Shown here in pieces: positions 27,711 to 35,287 of a stretch of DNA of 64,000 nucleotides. The position numbers and the translations under genes are program-made. The DNA comes from Nonomuraea coxensis DSM 45129 (GTDB taxonomy: Bacteria > Actinomycetota > Actinomycetes > Streptosporangiales > Streptosporangiaceae), in the NCBI RefSeq assembly GCF_019397265.1, contig NZ_CP068985.1:3142501-3206500 (forward strand), read 5' to 3'. The notes under the pieces were generated by a model that was not told the origin of the DNA, did not search any database, and saw nothing but the letters and a program-made list of their open reading frames with translations. Numbering within the stretch: the stretch's first letter is position 1; the number at the start of each line of letters is the position of its first letter.

Positions 27711-28979
27711 GTGAGCGACGCGCGGGTGGACGACGGGCCGGTGCCCGAGTACCGATGGGTCCTGCCGTCGGTGCTGCTCGGCGACGGCGGTGAGGGCCGG
27801 CCGGTGCGCCGCTCCACGCGCGACTGGATCGTGGACGTCGCGGTCTTCCTGGTCGCCTGCGCCATCACGCTGCTCGGCCTGCCCGAGGTGCAGGACGAGC
27901 CGGCGGCGCTCCTGCTGACCGAGCAGGTCGCGGGCGCGCTGTCGTGCGTGTCGGTGTGGCTGCGCCGCCGCTGGCCGGTCGCGCTCGCGCTGGTCCTGAT
28001 GGTGGTCTCGACCTTCCTGGAGCTGGCCGGCGGGGCGGGGCTGGTGGCGCTGTTCACCGTGGCCGTGCACCGGCCGTTCAAGGTCTCCGGGCCGATGGTG
28101 CTGCTCTACCTCGCGACGATCCCGCCGTACCTGCTGGTCAGGCCGCAGGACGGGATGGAGCCGCTGGCGTGGGGCATCGTCGTGACGGCCATGCTGCTGA
28201 CCGTCTACGCCTGGGGCATCGTGGTCCGGGCCAGGCGGCAGCTCATCTGGTCGCTGCGGCAGCGCGCCGCGAGCGCCGCGGAGGAGGCCAAACGGCTCGA
28301 ACGCGAGCGCATCGCCAGGGAGATGCACGACGTGCTCGCCCACCGCATCTCCATGCTCAGCCTGCACGCCGGGGCGCTGGAGTTCCGCCCCGACGCTCCC
28401 GCCGCCGACGTCGCCCGCGCGGCCGGGGCGATCAGGGCCAGCGCCCACCTCGCCCTCCAGGACCTGCGTCAGGTGATCGGCGTGCTGCGCCACCCCGGCT
28501 CGGGCGACGGCGACGGCGACGGCGACGGCCAGGTGCCCGAGCGGCCGCAGCCCACGCTCGCCGACCTGCCCTCGCTGGTCGAGGAGTGCCGGCAGGCCGG
28601 CATGGACGTCCGGCTGGAGCAGCGGGCGGACGACGCGCCCGACGGGCTGGGCCGCAACGTCTACCGGATCGTGCAGGAGGCGCTCACCAACGCGCGCAAG
28701 CACGCCGCGGGGCAGCCGGTCACCGTGACCGTGACGGGCGTCCCGGGCGCGGAGCTGTCGGCGGAGGTCCGCAACCCGCTCGGCGCCCGCCACCTCCCGC
28801 GCATCCCGGGCGCGCGCGCCGGGCTCATCGGGCTGGCCGAGCGGGCGGAGCTGGCCGGCGGCCGGCTGGAGCACGGCCCGACGCCGGAGGGGGAGTTCGT
28901 GGTGCGCGCCCGGCTGCCCTGGCCGGAGAAGGAGACGGCGGAGCCGATGGCGGAGCGGGCGGCGGGGGAGAGATCGTGA
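27711..28979 (+). CDS. NarL-type sensor histidine kinase
   Basis: 422 residues (GTG 27711; ATG 27705 adds two). Several membrane helices (about 40-170) form the sensor with little outside sequence. The HisKA_3 dimer domain carries the phospho-acceptor His in EMHDVLAHRISML, and a HATPase domain with N-box (VQEALTNARKHA) and G-box (GLIGLAERAELAGG) follows. There is a short Gly-Asp run between the two. Coupled by GTGA to the response regulator. Same class as DesK/LiaS, often sensing membrane state; it lies next to PH-domain membrane genes. Confidence 0.93.
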   Translation: MSDARVDDGPVPEYRWVLPSVLLGDGGEGRPVRRSTRDWIVDVAVFLVACAITLLGLPEVQDEPAALLLTEQVAGALSCVSVWLRRRWPVALALVLMVVSTFLELAGGAGLVALFTVAVHRPFKVSGPMVLLYLATIPPYLLVRPQDGMEPLAWGIVVTAMLLTVYAWGIVVRARRQLIWSLRQRAASAAEEAKRLERERIAREMHDVLAHRISMLSLHAGALEFRPDAPAADVARAAGAIRASAHLALQDLRQVIGVLRHPGSGDGDGDGDGQVPERPQPTLADLPSLVEECRQAGMDVRLEQRADDAPDGLGRNVYRIVQEALTNARKHAAGQPVTVTVTGVPGAELSAEVRNPLGARHLPRIPGARAGLIGLAERAELAGGRLEHGPTPEGEFVVRARLPWPEKETAEPMAERAAGERS

Positions 28980-29623
28980 TCAAGGTGCTCGTGGTCGACG
29001 ACGACGCGATGGTCCGCGCCGGCCTGTCGATGATCCTGGGCGGCGCCGGTGACATCGCCATCGTGGCCGAGGCCGCCGACGGGGCGGAGGTGCCGCCGCT
29101 GGTCGCCGAGCACCGCCCGGACGTGGTGCTCATGGACATCCGGATGCCGGCCGTGGACGGCCTCGCCGCCACCGAGGCGCTGCGGGCGACGGCCGCGCCG
29201 CCCGAGGTGGTGGTGCTGACCACGTTCCACGCCGACGCGCAGGTGCTGCGGGCGTTGCGCGCGGGGGCGGCCGGGTTCCTGCTGAAGGACATCGCCCCGG
29301 CCGACCTCGTGCGGGCGATCAGGAAGGTCGCGGCGGGCGAGCCGATCCTGTCGCCCGCCGTGACGCGGCAGCTCATCACGCACGTCTCCGACGGCGGCGC
29401 GGGGGAGCGCGCGGGACGGGCCCGGCGGCTGCTCGCCCGGCTCAGCGAGCGCGAGCGGGAGGTGGCGCTGGCCGTGGGGCGGGGCCGCTCCAACGCCGAG
29501 ATCGCGCGCGAGCTGTACATGAGCGTGCCCACGGTCAAGGCGCACGTCTCGCGCATCCTCACCAAGCTGGCGCTCAACAACCGGGTCCAGGTGGCGCTGC
29601 TGGTCTACGACGCCGCCGGCTGA
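28976..29623 (+). CDS. NarL/LuxR-family response regulator
   Basis: 215 residues from the GTG overlapping the kinase stop, behind GGGGGAGA. Receiver: VVDDDAMVR acidic pocket, phospho-acceptor Asp in VVLMDIRMP, Thr in VLTTFHADA, Lys in FLLKDI. C-terminal LuxR helix-turn-helix: LSEREREVALAVGRGRSNAEI then VKAHVSRIL. Cognate partner of the kinase before it; targets unknown, possibly the divergent PH-domain operon. Confidence 0.95.
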   Translation: MIKVLVVDDDAMVRAGLSMILGGAGDIAIVAEAADGAEVPPLVAEHRPDVVLMDIRMPAVDGLAATEALRATAAPPEVVVLTTFHADAQVLRALRAGAAGFLLKDIAPADLVRAIRKVAAGEPILSPAVTRQLITHVSDGGAGERAGRARRLLARLSEREREVALAVGRGRSNAEIARELYMSVPTVKAHVSRILTKLALNNRVQVALLVYDAAG

Positions 29624-29628
29624 CCCGT

Positions 29629-30690
29629 TCAGGCGGCGAGCAGCGCCTCGATCGTCGCCCGGTGCAGCACGAGGTCGTCGGGGTCGTCCGGGTCGGGCTG
29701 CTCGCCGAAGTGGATCCTGCGCTGCCAGACCCTGGCCATGATGATGCCGTGGCGCAGGGCGGCGTACATCTCGTAGAAGCCCATGTCGCGCGGCTCGTGG
29801 CCGGTGAGCTCCCGGTAGGTGCGGCAGACGTCCCCGGCGCGCATGAAGCCCGGCATGCCCGGCAGGCCCATGGTGACGGTGAGGTCCTGGAAGAAGCGGT
29901 GCAGGAAGATCATCCAGGAGAGGTCCAGCTCGCGCGGCCCCACCGCGGCCATCTCCCAGTCGAGCACCGCGACCGGCGTGAAGTCACGGAACATCAGGTT
30001 GCCGATGCGGGCGTCGCCCCAGAGCAGCACGTCGGGGCCCGTCCGCTCCGGCCAGTGCGCCTCCAGCCAGGCGAAGGCCCGCTCCAGCAGCGGGATGGGA
30101 CGCCGGCCGTGCGCCCACCGGTAGTAGGCGTACTGGGCGTCCACGTGCGCGCGCAGGCCCGGCGGTCCGAAACCGGCCAGTTCGTCCGCGGTGAACGGGG
30201 TCCGGTGCAGCGCCGCCACGACGGCCACGCCGGCCTCCTGGAGTCTGCGCTGGTCCTCGGGGGCCGCCTCGCACAGCCAGCCGCCGAACGTGTACGGCGG
30301 CAGGTCCGGCGGCACCAGCCCCTCGGCGCGCTCCATGACGAAGAACGGGGTGCCGAGCGGCGCCGGGTCCGGCTCGAACCAGAGGGTCCTCGGCGCTGGG
30401 ATTCCAGCTTTTTCCCTGGCCAAGCGCATGATCTCGAACTGTGACCGCAGATCGTACTCGGGGAAGACCGGAACCGCTTCTCCCGCAGGTGCCAGCCGTG
30501 CCACGCAGCGGGTTCGCCGTCCGTCCCAGTCCGCGGTGAAGAACAGGGTCTCGCTCGACATGCCGTTGTCGGTCGGGCGCTCCAGCTCCGAGACGGAGGC
30601 GTCCTGGCCGACCTTGCCGCGCAGCCACGCGGTCACCTGCTCGCGGAGTTCCTCCAGGTCACGGGTGGAGGTGCGCATCTGCTCGGTCAC
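29629..30690 (-). CDS. APH-family phosphotransferase
   Basis: 353 residues from GTG 30690, with GGGAGG 6 nt upstream. Kinase-like fold of the aminoglycoside phosphotransferase superfamily: catalytic LLWGDARIGNLMF (Brenner-type; the usual His is Trp) and metal Asp in AVLDWEMAAVGPRELDL. The subgroup next to acyl-CoA dehydrogenases (ACAD10-like) matches better than drug-resistance APH. The phosphorylated substrate is unknown. Convergent with the response regulator (5 nt apart) and divergent from the NYN gene. Confidence 0.85.
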   Translation of the reverse strand: MTEQMRTSTRDLEELREQVTAWLRGKVGQDASVSELERPTDNGMSSETLFFTADWDGRRTRCVARLAPAGEAVPVFPEYDLRSQFEIMRLAREKAGIPAPRTLWFEPDPAPLGTPFFVMERAEGLVPPDLPPYTFGGWLCEAAPEDQRRLQEAGVAVVAALHRTPFTADELAGFGPPGLRAHVDAQYAYYRWAHGRRPIPLLERAFAWLEAHWPERTGPDVLLWGDARIGNLMFRDFTPVAVLDWEMAAVGPRELDLSWMIFLHRFFQDLTVTMGLPGMPGFMRAGDVCRTYRELTGHEPRDMGFYEMYAALRHGIIMARVWQRRIHFGEQPDPDDPDDLVLHRATIEALLAA

Positions 30691-30834
30691 GGTCGGCCTC
30701 CCTGGTGAACACCTGCCGTTCACCTGTCGTACACCCCCGACCAAGCGCTCGTCCATACACGGGTGGCCGTTACGGTCAGGTACGCGGCAGCCGTACCCTT
30801 GTCTGAAAGGGCATGTCACGAAGGGACAAGTGGG

Positions 30835-32157
30835 ATGAGTTCAGCGGGTGAAGGCTTGTCTCGCCCGCTTCCCGAGCAGGTCCGGCTCAATGTCGTCGAC
30901 CTGGCGGCCACGGTTCTCGGGACGCTGCCCGCTGTCTCGGTCCCCCCGCCGCTGCGTGGCATCGCCAAGTTCGAGGCGCGCAAAAGAGCCAAGCTGGGCA
31001 GCGCCCCCATCGCCGCCCAGCTGGAGAACGACAAGAAGTTCCGTGAGCTGGTCGCCGAGTCGGTGGCCGCGGGCTGGCCCGAGCTGGTCGCCTCGCTGGC
31101 CGACGGCCACGTCCCGCCCGCGGCCGATCCCGTGCTGGTGGCCGCGGCGGCCTACCTCACCCGGCCGCCCGGCTGGGAGGAGATGATCGAGCTCGCCCGC
31201 AGCGACCTCCAGCAGTCCGCCGCGGCGGCCGAGGGCTCCGAGCGCGAGGAGGTGGTCTCCCGGCTGCGCGAGCAGCTCGCGGCGCAGAAGAGCGCCGCCA
31301 AGGAGGAGACCGACCGGCTGCGCGAGCAGATCAAGGCCGCCCGCGCCGAGAACTCCGACCTGCGGCGCAAGCTCCACGACGCCCGCGAGCGGGCCAAGGC
31401 CGCGCTCGCCAGGGCCGAGGAGATGGAACGCGCGGCCGAGGAGGCCCGCACCGCCGCCGTGGCCGCGGGCAGCGCGGGCGAGTCCGAGCTGCGCCGGCTG
31501 CGCGAGCGGCTGGCCGACGTGGAGAAGCAGCTCGAAGCCTCGCGCCGGGCCGCCCGCGAGGGCCGCAGCCTGGAGGACGCCCGCATCAGGGTGCTGCTCG
31601 ACGCCCTTCAGGACGCCTCGGCCGGGCTGCGCAGGGAGCTCGGCCTGCCGGCGACCATCAGCCGCCCCGCCGACTCGGTCGCGGCCCATCCCGGCGAGCG
31701 GCCGGGCGTGCGCGGCGTGCCCGCGCGGGCGCTGGCCGACGACGACCCGCAACTGCTCGACCAGCTCCTCGCGATCCCGCAGATCCACCTCATCATCGAC
31801 GGCTACAACGTCACCAAGACCGGCTACGGCACGCTCACCCTGGCCGACCAGCGCAACCGGCTCATGACCAACCTCGGCGGGCTGGCCGCGCAGACCAGGG
31901 TCGAGATGACCGTCGTCTTCGACGGGGCCGAGCTCAACGCTCCCGTGCAGGTCGTGGCGCCGCGCGGGGTGCGGGTGCTCTTCAGCGACCCCGGGGAGAT
32001 CGCCGACGACCTCATCCGGCAGCTCGTCCGGGTCGAGCCGCCGGGGCGGGCCATCGCCGTCGTGTCCTCCGACCGCGAGGTGGCCGAATCGGTGCGGCGC
32101 ATGGGAGCCAGACCGGTTCCGTCTGCCCTGCTGCTGCGCCGCCTTGGTCGCGCCTAG
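30835..32157 (+). CDS. NYN-domain (YacP-like) RNase with coiled coil
   Basis: 440 residues from ATG 30835 (GAAGGGA 8-9 nt upstream). A helical N-terminus, then a long coiled coil (about 130-270, rich in REQ, RLRE, AARAEN heptads), then a C-terminal YacP-type NYN domain (about 320-440): IIDGYNVTKTGYG with the catalytic Asp, VVFDGAE and VSSDREVAESV. YacP/Rae1 nucleases cut RNA, some on the ribosome. The long coil is an actinobacterial addition and may give dimers or a docking arm. Confidence 0.88.
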   Translation: MSSAGEGLSRPLPEQVRLNVVDLAATVLGTLPAVSVPPPLRGIAKFEARKRAKLGSAPIAAQLENDKKFRELVAESVAAGWPELVASLADGHVPPAADPVLVAAAAYLTRPPGWEEMIELARSDLQQSAAAAEGSEREEVVSRLREQLAAQKSAAKEETDRLREQIKAARAENSDLRRKLHDARERAKAALARAEEMERAAEEARTAAVAAGSAGESELRRLRERLADVEKQLEASRRAAREGRSLEDARIRVLLDALQDASAGLRRELGLPATISRPADSVAAHPGERPGVRGVPARALADDDPQLLDQLLAIPQIHLIIDGYNVTKTGYGTLTLADQRNRLMTNLGGLAAQTRVEMTVVFDGAELNAPVQVVAPRGVRVLFSDPGEIADDLIRQLVRVEPPGRAIAVVSSDREVAESVRRMGARPVPSALLLRRLGRA

Positions 32158-32251
32158 ATTACGAATCATGGGTTTTACCCGTTGAGGTGAGACCCCACCC
32201 GCCACTTCTGTACTATTCGCCCCAGATGTTTACCCCCTGGGAGGCGACGCA

Positions 32252-33226
32252 GTGAGGTTTGGCCGGGTGCCGGTGGCCGCGGGGATCGTGTTCGGACTGG
32301 TGCTTTCCCCCACCGGGGCCGCGATCGCCGATCCCAGACCCACCCTCGCCCAGGCCAAGGCCAAGCTGGAGAAGCTCAACGACAAGGCGGACAAGGTCGT
32401 CGACCGCTACAACACGGCCACCGAGCGGTACAAGAAGGCGAAATCCACCTACACCGGCCTCAACGACAGCTACAAGCGCAAGCTGGCCACCGTCGCCGAC
32501 CTGCGCGCGCAGGTGATCACCATGGCCGTCGACAGCTACCAGCTCGGCGGCGACATCACGTCCCTGCCGGGATTCCTCGGCGCCGACGACCCCGACGACT
32601 TCCTCGCCCGCCTCGCGCTGACCGGCCAGGTCTCCAAGGAGCGGGCCGAGAAGCTGAACGCCTTCGACCGGGAGAACCGCGGGCTCAAGGCGGAGCGGGA
32701 CAAGGCGGAGAAGGCCCTGGAAGTGGCCGACAAGGAACGCGACGGGGTCCAGAAGGAACGCGCGGAGATCCTCAGGCTCATCGCCCAGCAGAAGAAGCTG
32801 CTGGAGAAGCTGAACGCCTACAACCCCGGCAACCCCAACAGCGCCGGCGTGAAGTACACCGGCTCGGCGTCGGGGAACGCGGCCACGGTGCTGCGCTTCG
32901 CCTACGCGCAGGTCGGCAAGCCGTACGTGTTCGGCGGGACGGGCCCGGGCGGCTGGGACTGCTCCGGCCTGACGCAGGCGTCCTGGCGGGCCGCGGGCGT
33001 CTCGCTGCCGCGTACGACGTGGCAGCAGTGGGCGTGGGGGGCGAGCCGCCGGGTGAGCCTGGACGCGCTCCAGCCCGGTGACCTGATCTTCAGCGAGGGG
33101 CTGGGACACGTCAGCATCTACGCGGGCAACGGGCAGATCGTGCACGCGCCTCAGACGGGCGACGTCGTGAAGATCGTCAAGCTGTCCGCGTACGGGCGGC
33201 GGCTCGTCGGCGCCATCCGCCCTTGA
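32252..33226 (+). CDS. Secreted NlpC/P60 peptidoglycan hydrolase with coiled coil (RipC-like)
   Basis: 324 residues from GTG 32252 behind GGGAGG. Signal peptide about 1-28 (cut after AIA-DP). Coiled coil at about 35-190. C-terminal NlpC/P60 domain with catalytic Cys in WDCSGLTQ, His in GHVSIY and a third polar residue in HAPQTGD. It cuts the D-Glu to diaminopimelate bond of stem peptides. The coil-plus-P60 layout matches RipC, which is switched on by FtsEX. The 94 nt upstream hold a TACTAT (32211-32216) that may be its -10. Confidence 0.93.
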   Translation: MRFGRVPVAAGIVFGLVLSPTGAAIADPRPTLAQAKAKLEKLNDKADKVVDRYNTATERYKKAKSTYTGLNDSYKRKLATVADLRAQVITMAVDSYQLGGDITSLPGFLGADDPDDFLARLALTGQVSKERAEKLNAFDRENRGLKAERDKAEKALEVADKERDGVQKERAEILRLIAQQKKLLEKLNAYNPGNPNSAGVKYTGSASGNAATVLRFAYAQVGKPYVFGGTGPGGWDCSGLTQASWRAAGVSLPRTTWQQWAWGASRRVSLDALQPGDLIFSEGLGHVSIYAGNGQIVHAPQTGDVVKIVKLSAYGRRLVGAIRP

Positions 33227-33480
33227 CGCCCCTCAAACTGCCATAAACCCGGCAAATCACACCTTACTCGGCTGTGTTCTGAGAAGTGTGAGTATGGTCA
33301 CATTCCGGTAACGGAGCTCGGGGTTCCAGCAGGGGTTTCCGTCCTGACTCGACCCCCTGTCTGATCTTGACAAGCCGCCGTCCGCTTTGCCGATCCGTGA
33401 CCTGTCGGCGTAGCTTCTGGCCTCGCGGTGACACGCCATGTCGCCGCGATCTTCATCCGCCGGTCGCCCCCCGCACATCC

Positions 33481-33668
33481 CCTTGAGGACACCTCGCAGG
33501 GGCGGCGACCTGCCGAATCCGTGCGGCCAGGAGCACGGAGCCGGGGAACCACCGATCCCACTCCCTAGGGGATCAGGGGTGAATCGGCGCTGCTCGAAAG
33601 CGCCGTAGGGCTACTTCCAGGCCCGAATCCGTCAGCTAACCCGGTAGGCGTTCGTGGAAGTCTCAAGG
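33481..33668 (+). promoter_or_regulatory. c-di-AMP (ydaO/yuaA) riboswitch
   Basis: The 188-nt leader has the paired signature blocks of the ydaO aptamer: CCGAATCCGT near 33514, GGGGAACCACC near 33543, GGGGTGAATCGGCGC near 33576, and CCGAATCCGTCAGCTAACCC then GGTAGGCG at 33623-33650. CCTTGAG (33481-33487) can close the element by pairing with CTCAAGG (33662-33668), which contains the AAGG of the downstream Shine-Dalgarno. Ligand-bound ydaO switches normally turn genes off and sit before cell-wall hydrolase genes in actinomycetes, as here. The rest of the gap (33227-33480) shows a TTGACA at 33367 without a clear -10. Confidence 0.88.
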
Positions 33669-33675
33669 AGAAATC

Positions 33676-34284
33676 CTGTCTACCTCCCCGCACAACCCCC
33701 GTCTGTCCCGCCTTGCCCTCGGTGGCGTGGCGCTCACCATGACCGTGACGGCCGGAGGCGCCATCCTCCATGCCCCGACGGCTCAGGCGGCGACGACGAG
33801 CGACGCGGCCATCACCTCGGCGACCACGGTGCAGACCATCACGACGTCGTCGAAGTCGGCCAAGACCGCCAAAGCCGTCAAGACCGCCAGGTCGGCCAAG
33901 GCGCGCAAGGTCGCTCGGCAGCAGGCGAAGGCCCACCGGGCCGTCGCCGTGGCCAAGAACCAGATCGGCGACCCCTACCGCTACGGCGGCACGGGTCCCG
34001 GCTCGTTCGACTGCTCCGGACTCGTCCAGTACGCCTGGAAGAAGGCCGGGGTCAGGCTCCCGCGCGTGGCGAGCAGCCAGTTCGCCCGCACCCGGACGAA
34101 GGTCTCCTGGAAGAAGCTCAAGCCAGGCGACCTGATGTTCTTCAGCGGGCTCGGCCACGTAGGCATGTACGTCGGCAAGGGCAAGATGATCCACTCGCCC
34201 AGGACCGGCGAACGGGTGCGCATCGACAAGCTGAGCGGATGGCGTAAATCGTCCTTCGTCGGCGCGGTACGTCCCGGTATGTGA
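33676..34284 (+). CDS. Secreted NlpC/P60 hydrolase, probable CTG start
   Basis: 202 residues if started at CTG 33676, which lies 5 nt after AAGGAG (33665-33670). This gives an N-terminus with two Arg before the hydrophobic core and a cut after AQA (about residue 38). The first standard start in frame, GTG 33727, has no Shine-Dalgarno and loses the positive n-region. A Lys/Ala-rich linker (about 55-90) leads to the NlpC/P60 domain: Cys in FDCSGLVQ, His in GHVGMY, then HSPRTGE. It cleaves peptidoglycan stem peptides outside the cell. Controlled by the c-di-AMP riboswitch in its leader. Confidence 0.88.
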   Translation: MSTSPHNPRLSRLALGGVALTMTVTAGGAILHAPTAQAATTSDAAITSATTVQTITTSSKSAKTAKAVKTARSAKARKVARQQAKAHRAVAVAKNQIGDPYRYGGTGPGSFDCSGLVQYAWKKAGVRLPRVASSQFARTRTKVSWKKLKPGDLMFFSGLGHVGMYVGKGKMIHSPRTGERVRIDKLSGWRKSSFVGAVRPGM

Positions 34285-34286
34285 CC

Positions 34287-34328
34287 ACAGCCCCGCCCCG
34301 ATCCCCGTACGGGATCGGGCGGGGCTGT
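34287..34328 (+). terminator. Terminator of the riboswitch-controlled hydrolase
   Basis: ACAGCCCCGCC pairs with GGCGGGGCTGT, and CGATCCC with GGGATCG, with one bulged C and a 4-nt loop; it starts 3 nt after the stop codon. Confidence 0.85.
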
Positions 34329-34363
34329 CGCCTTTCCGCACCCGGGCACCCGTCCCGCCCGGC

Positions 34364-34369
34364 TACCAT
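34364..34369 (+). promoter_or_regulatory. -10 element of leaderless promoter (secreted peptidase)
   Basis: TACCAT, 8 nt before GTG 34378, with no Shine-Dalgarno. Confidence 0.5.
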
Positions 34370-34377
34370 CGTGCATC

Positions 34378-35274
34378 GTGTCCGAGCAGGTGAGCCGACG
34401 CCGGCGAGCCGCACCGGCGGCCCTCGTGCTCCTGGTGCCGCTCCTCGCCGCCCTCGCCGTCGTCCCGGCCGCGAGCGCGCCGCTCGCGCCCGCTCCCGCG
34501 CCGCCTCAGGGCGCGGCGCCCGGTCCGTGGCCGGGGGAGACCGTCACCGTCCGAGGGACGCGATCGGTGGTCGTCGGGCAGACTTCCGAGCCGGCCCCGC
34601 CCGCCTCGCCGGCCCCGCCCGCTGTGTCCGCCTCGTCCGTCTCGCTCGCCGAGCTGGCGCGGCTGGCCGACGCCGCCGCGCTCCGCGTCGGGGCGGTCCT
34701 CGGCGAGCCCGTACGCCCTCTCGTCGTCGTCCCCGCCTCGGCCGCCGAGGCGGCCCGCCTGGCCGGGACGGGCCCGATCGACGGGCTGGCCGCGCTGGCC
34801 GACGGCGACCGGGTGATCGTCGTCCCCGAGGTCTTCGCCCGCCTCAACCCCACCGGCAGGGACGTCGTCCTGGCCCACGAGCTCACCCACGTCGCCGCCG
34901 GCACCGACCGCCTCCCGGTCTGGCTGTACGAGGGCTTCGCCGACTACGTCGGCTACCGCGACTCGGGGCTGCCGGTGCGCACGGCCGCCGCCGAGCTGGC
35001 GGACGAGGTGCGCGCCGGACGTCTGCCCGGCGCACTGCCCGGCTCCGCCGCCTTCGCCGCCGACGGGAGCGACCCGGCGCGGCTCGCGCGGGCGTACCAG
35101 GAGGCCTGGCTGGCGTGTCGCTTCCTCGCGGACCGGTTCGGTGAGGGGAGCCTGGTACGGCTTTACCGTGAGGCCCAGGTGATCGGCGCCGACCGGGCGC
35201 TCGCCGGGCTCGGGCTCTCCACGGCCACGCTGACGGCACGGTGGCGCGCGTACGTGCGCGAACAGCTCGGATAA
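34378..35274 (+). CDS. Secreted gluzincin-type zinc metallopeptidase
   Basis: 298 residues. Signal peptide with RRRR and a hydrophobic core (about 8-34), a Pro-rich linker to about residue 85, then an MA-clan peptidase domain with zinc motif HELTH (LAHELTHVAAG) and the downstream Glu in WLYEGFADYVGY. DUF4157/peptidase-MA-like by appearance. The substrate is unknown. Followed 13 nt later by the M48 gene, so probably one operon. Confidence 0.85.
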   Translation: MSEQVSRRRRAAPAALVLLVPLLAALAVVPAASAPLAPAPAPPQGAAPGPWPGETVTVRGTRSVVVGQTSEPAPPASPAPPAVSASSVSLAELARLADAAALRVGAVLGEPVRPLVVVPASAAEAARLAGTGPIDGLAALADGDRVIVVPEVFARLNPTGRDVVLAHELTHVAAGTDRLPVWLYEGFADYVGYRDSGLPVRTAAAELADEVRAGRLPGALPGSAAFAADGSDPARLARAYQEAWLACRFLADRFGEGSLVRLYREAQVIGADRALAGLGLSTATLTARWRAYVREQLG

Positions 35275-35287
35275 GAGGGGGAGGCAG

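Noticed and set aside
29629..30690. Aminoglycoside resistance gene
   Set aside because: The motif is WGD rather than HGD and the neighbourhood is not a resistance locus; a general APH-fold kinase is the safer call.
33361..33400. Sigma-70 promoter with TTGACA at 33367
   Set aside because: No matching -10 at 16-19 nt, so not listed as a promoter for the riboswitch transcript.
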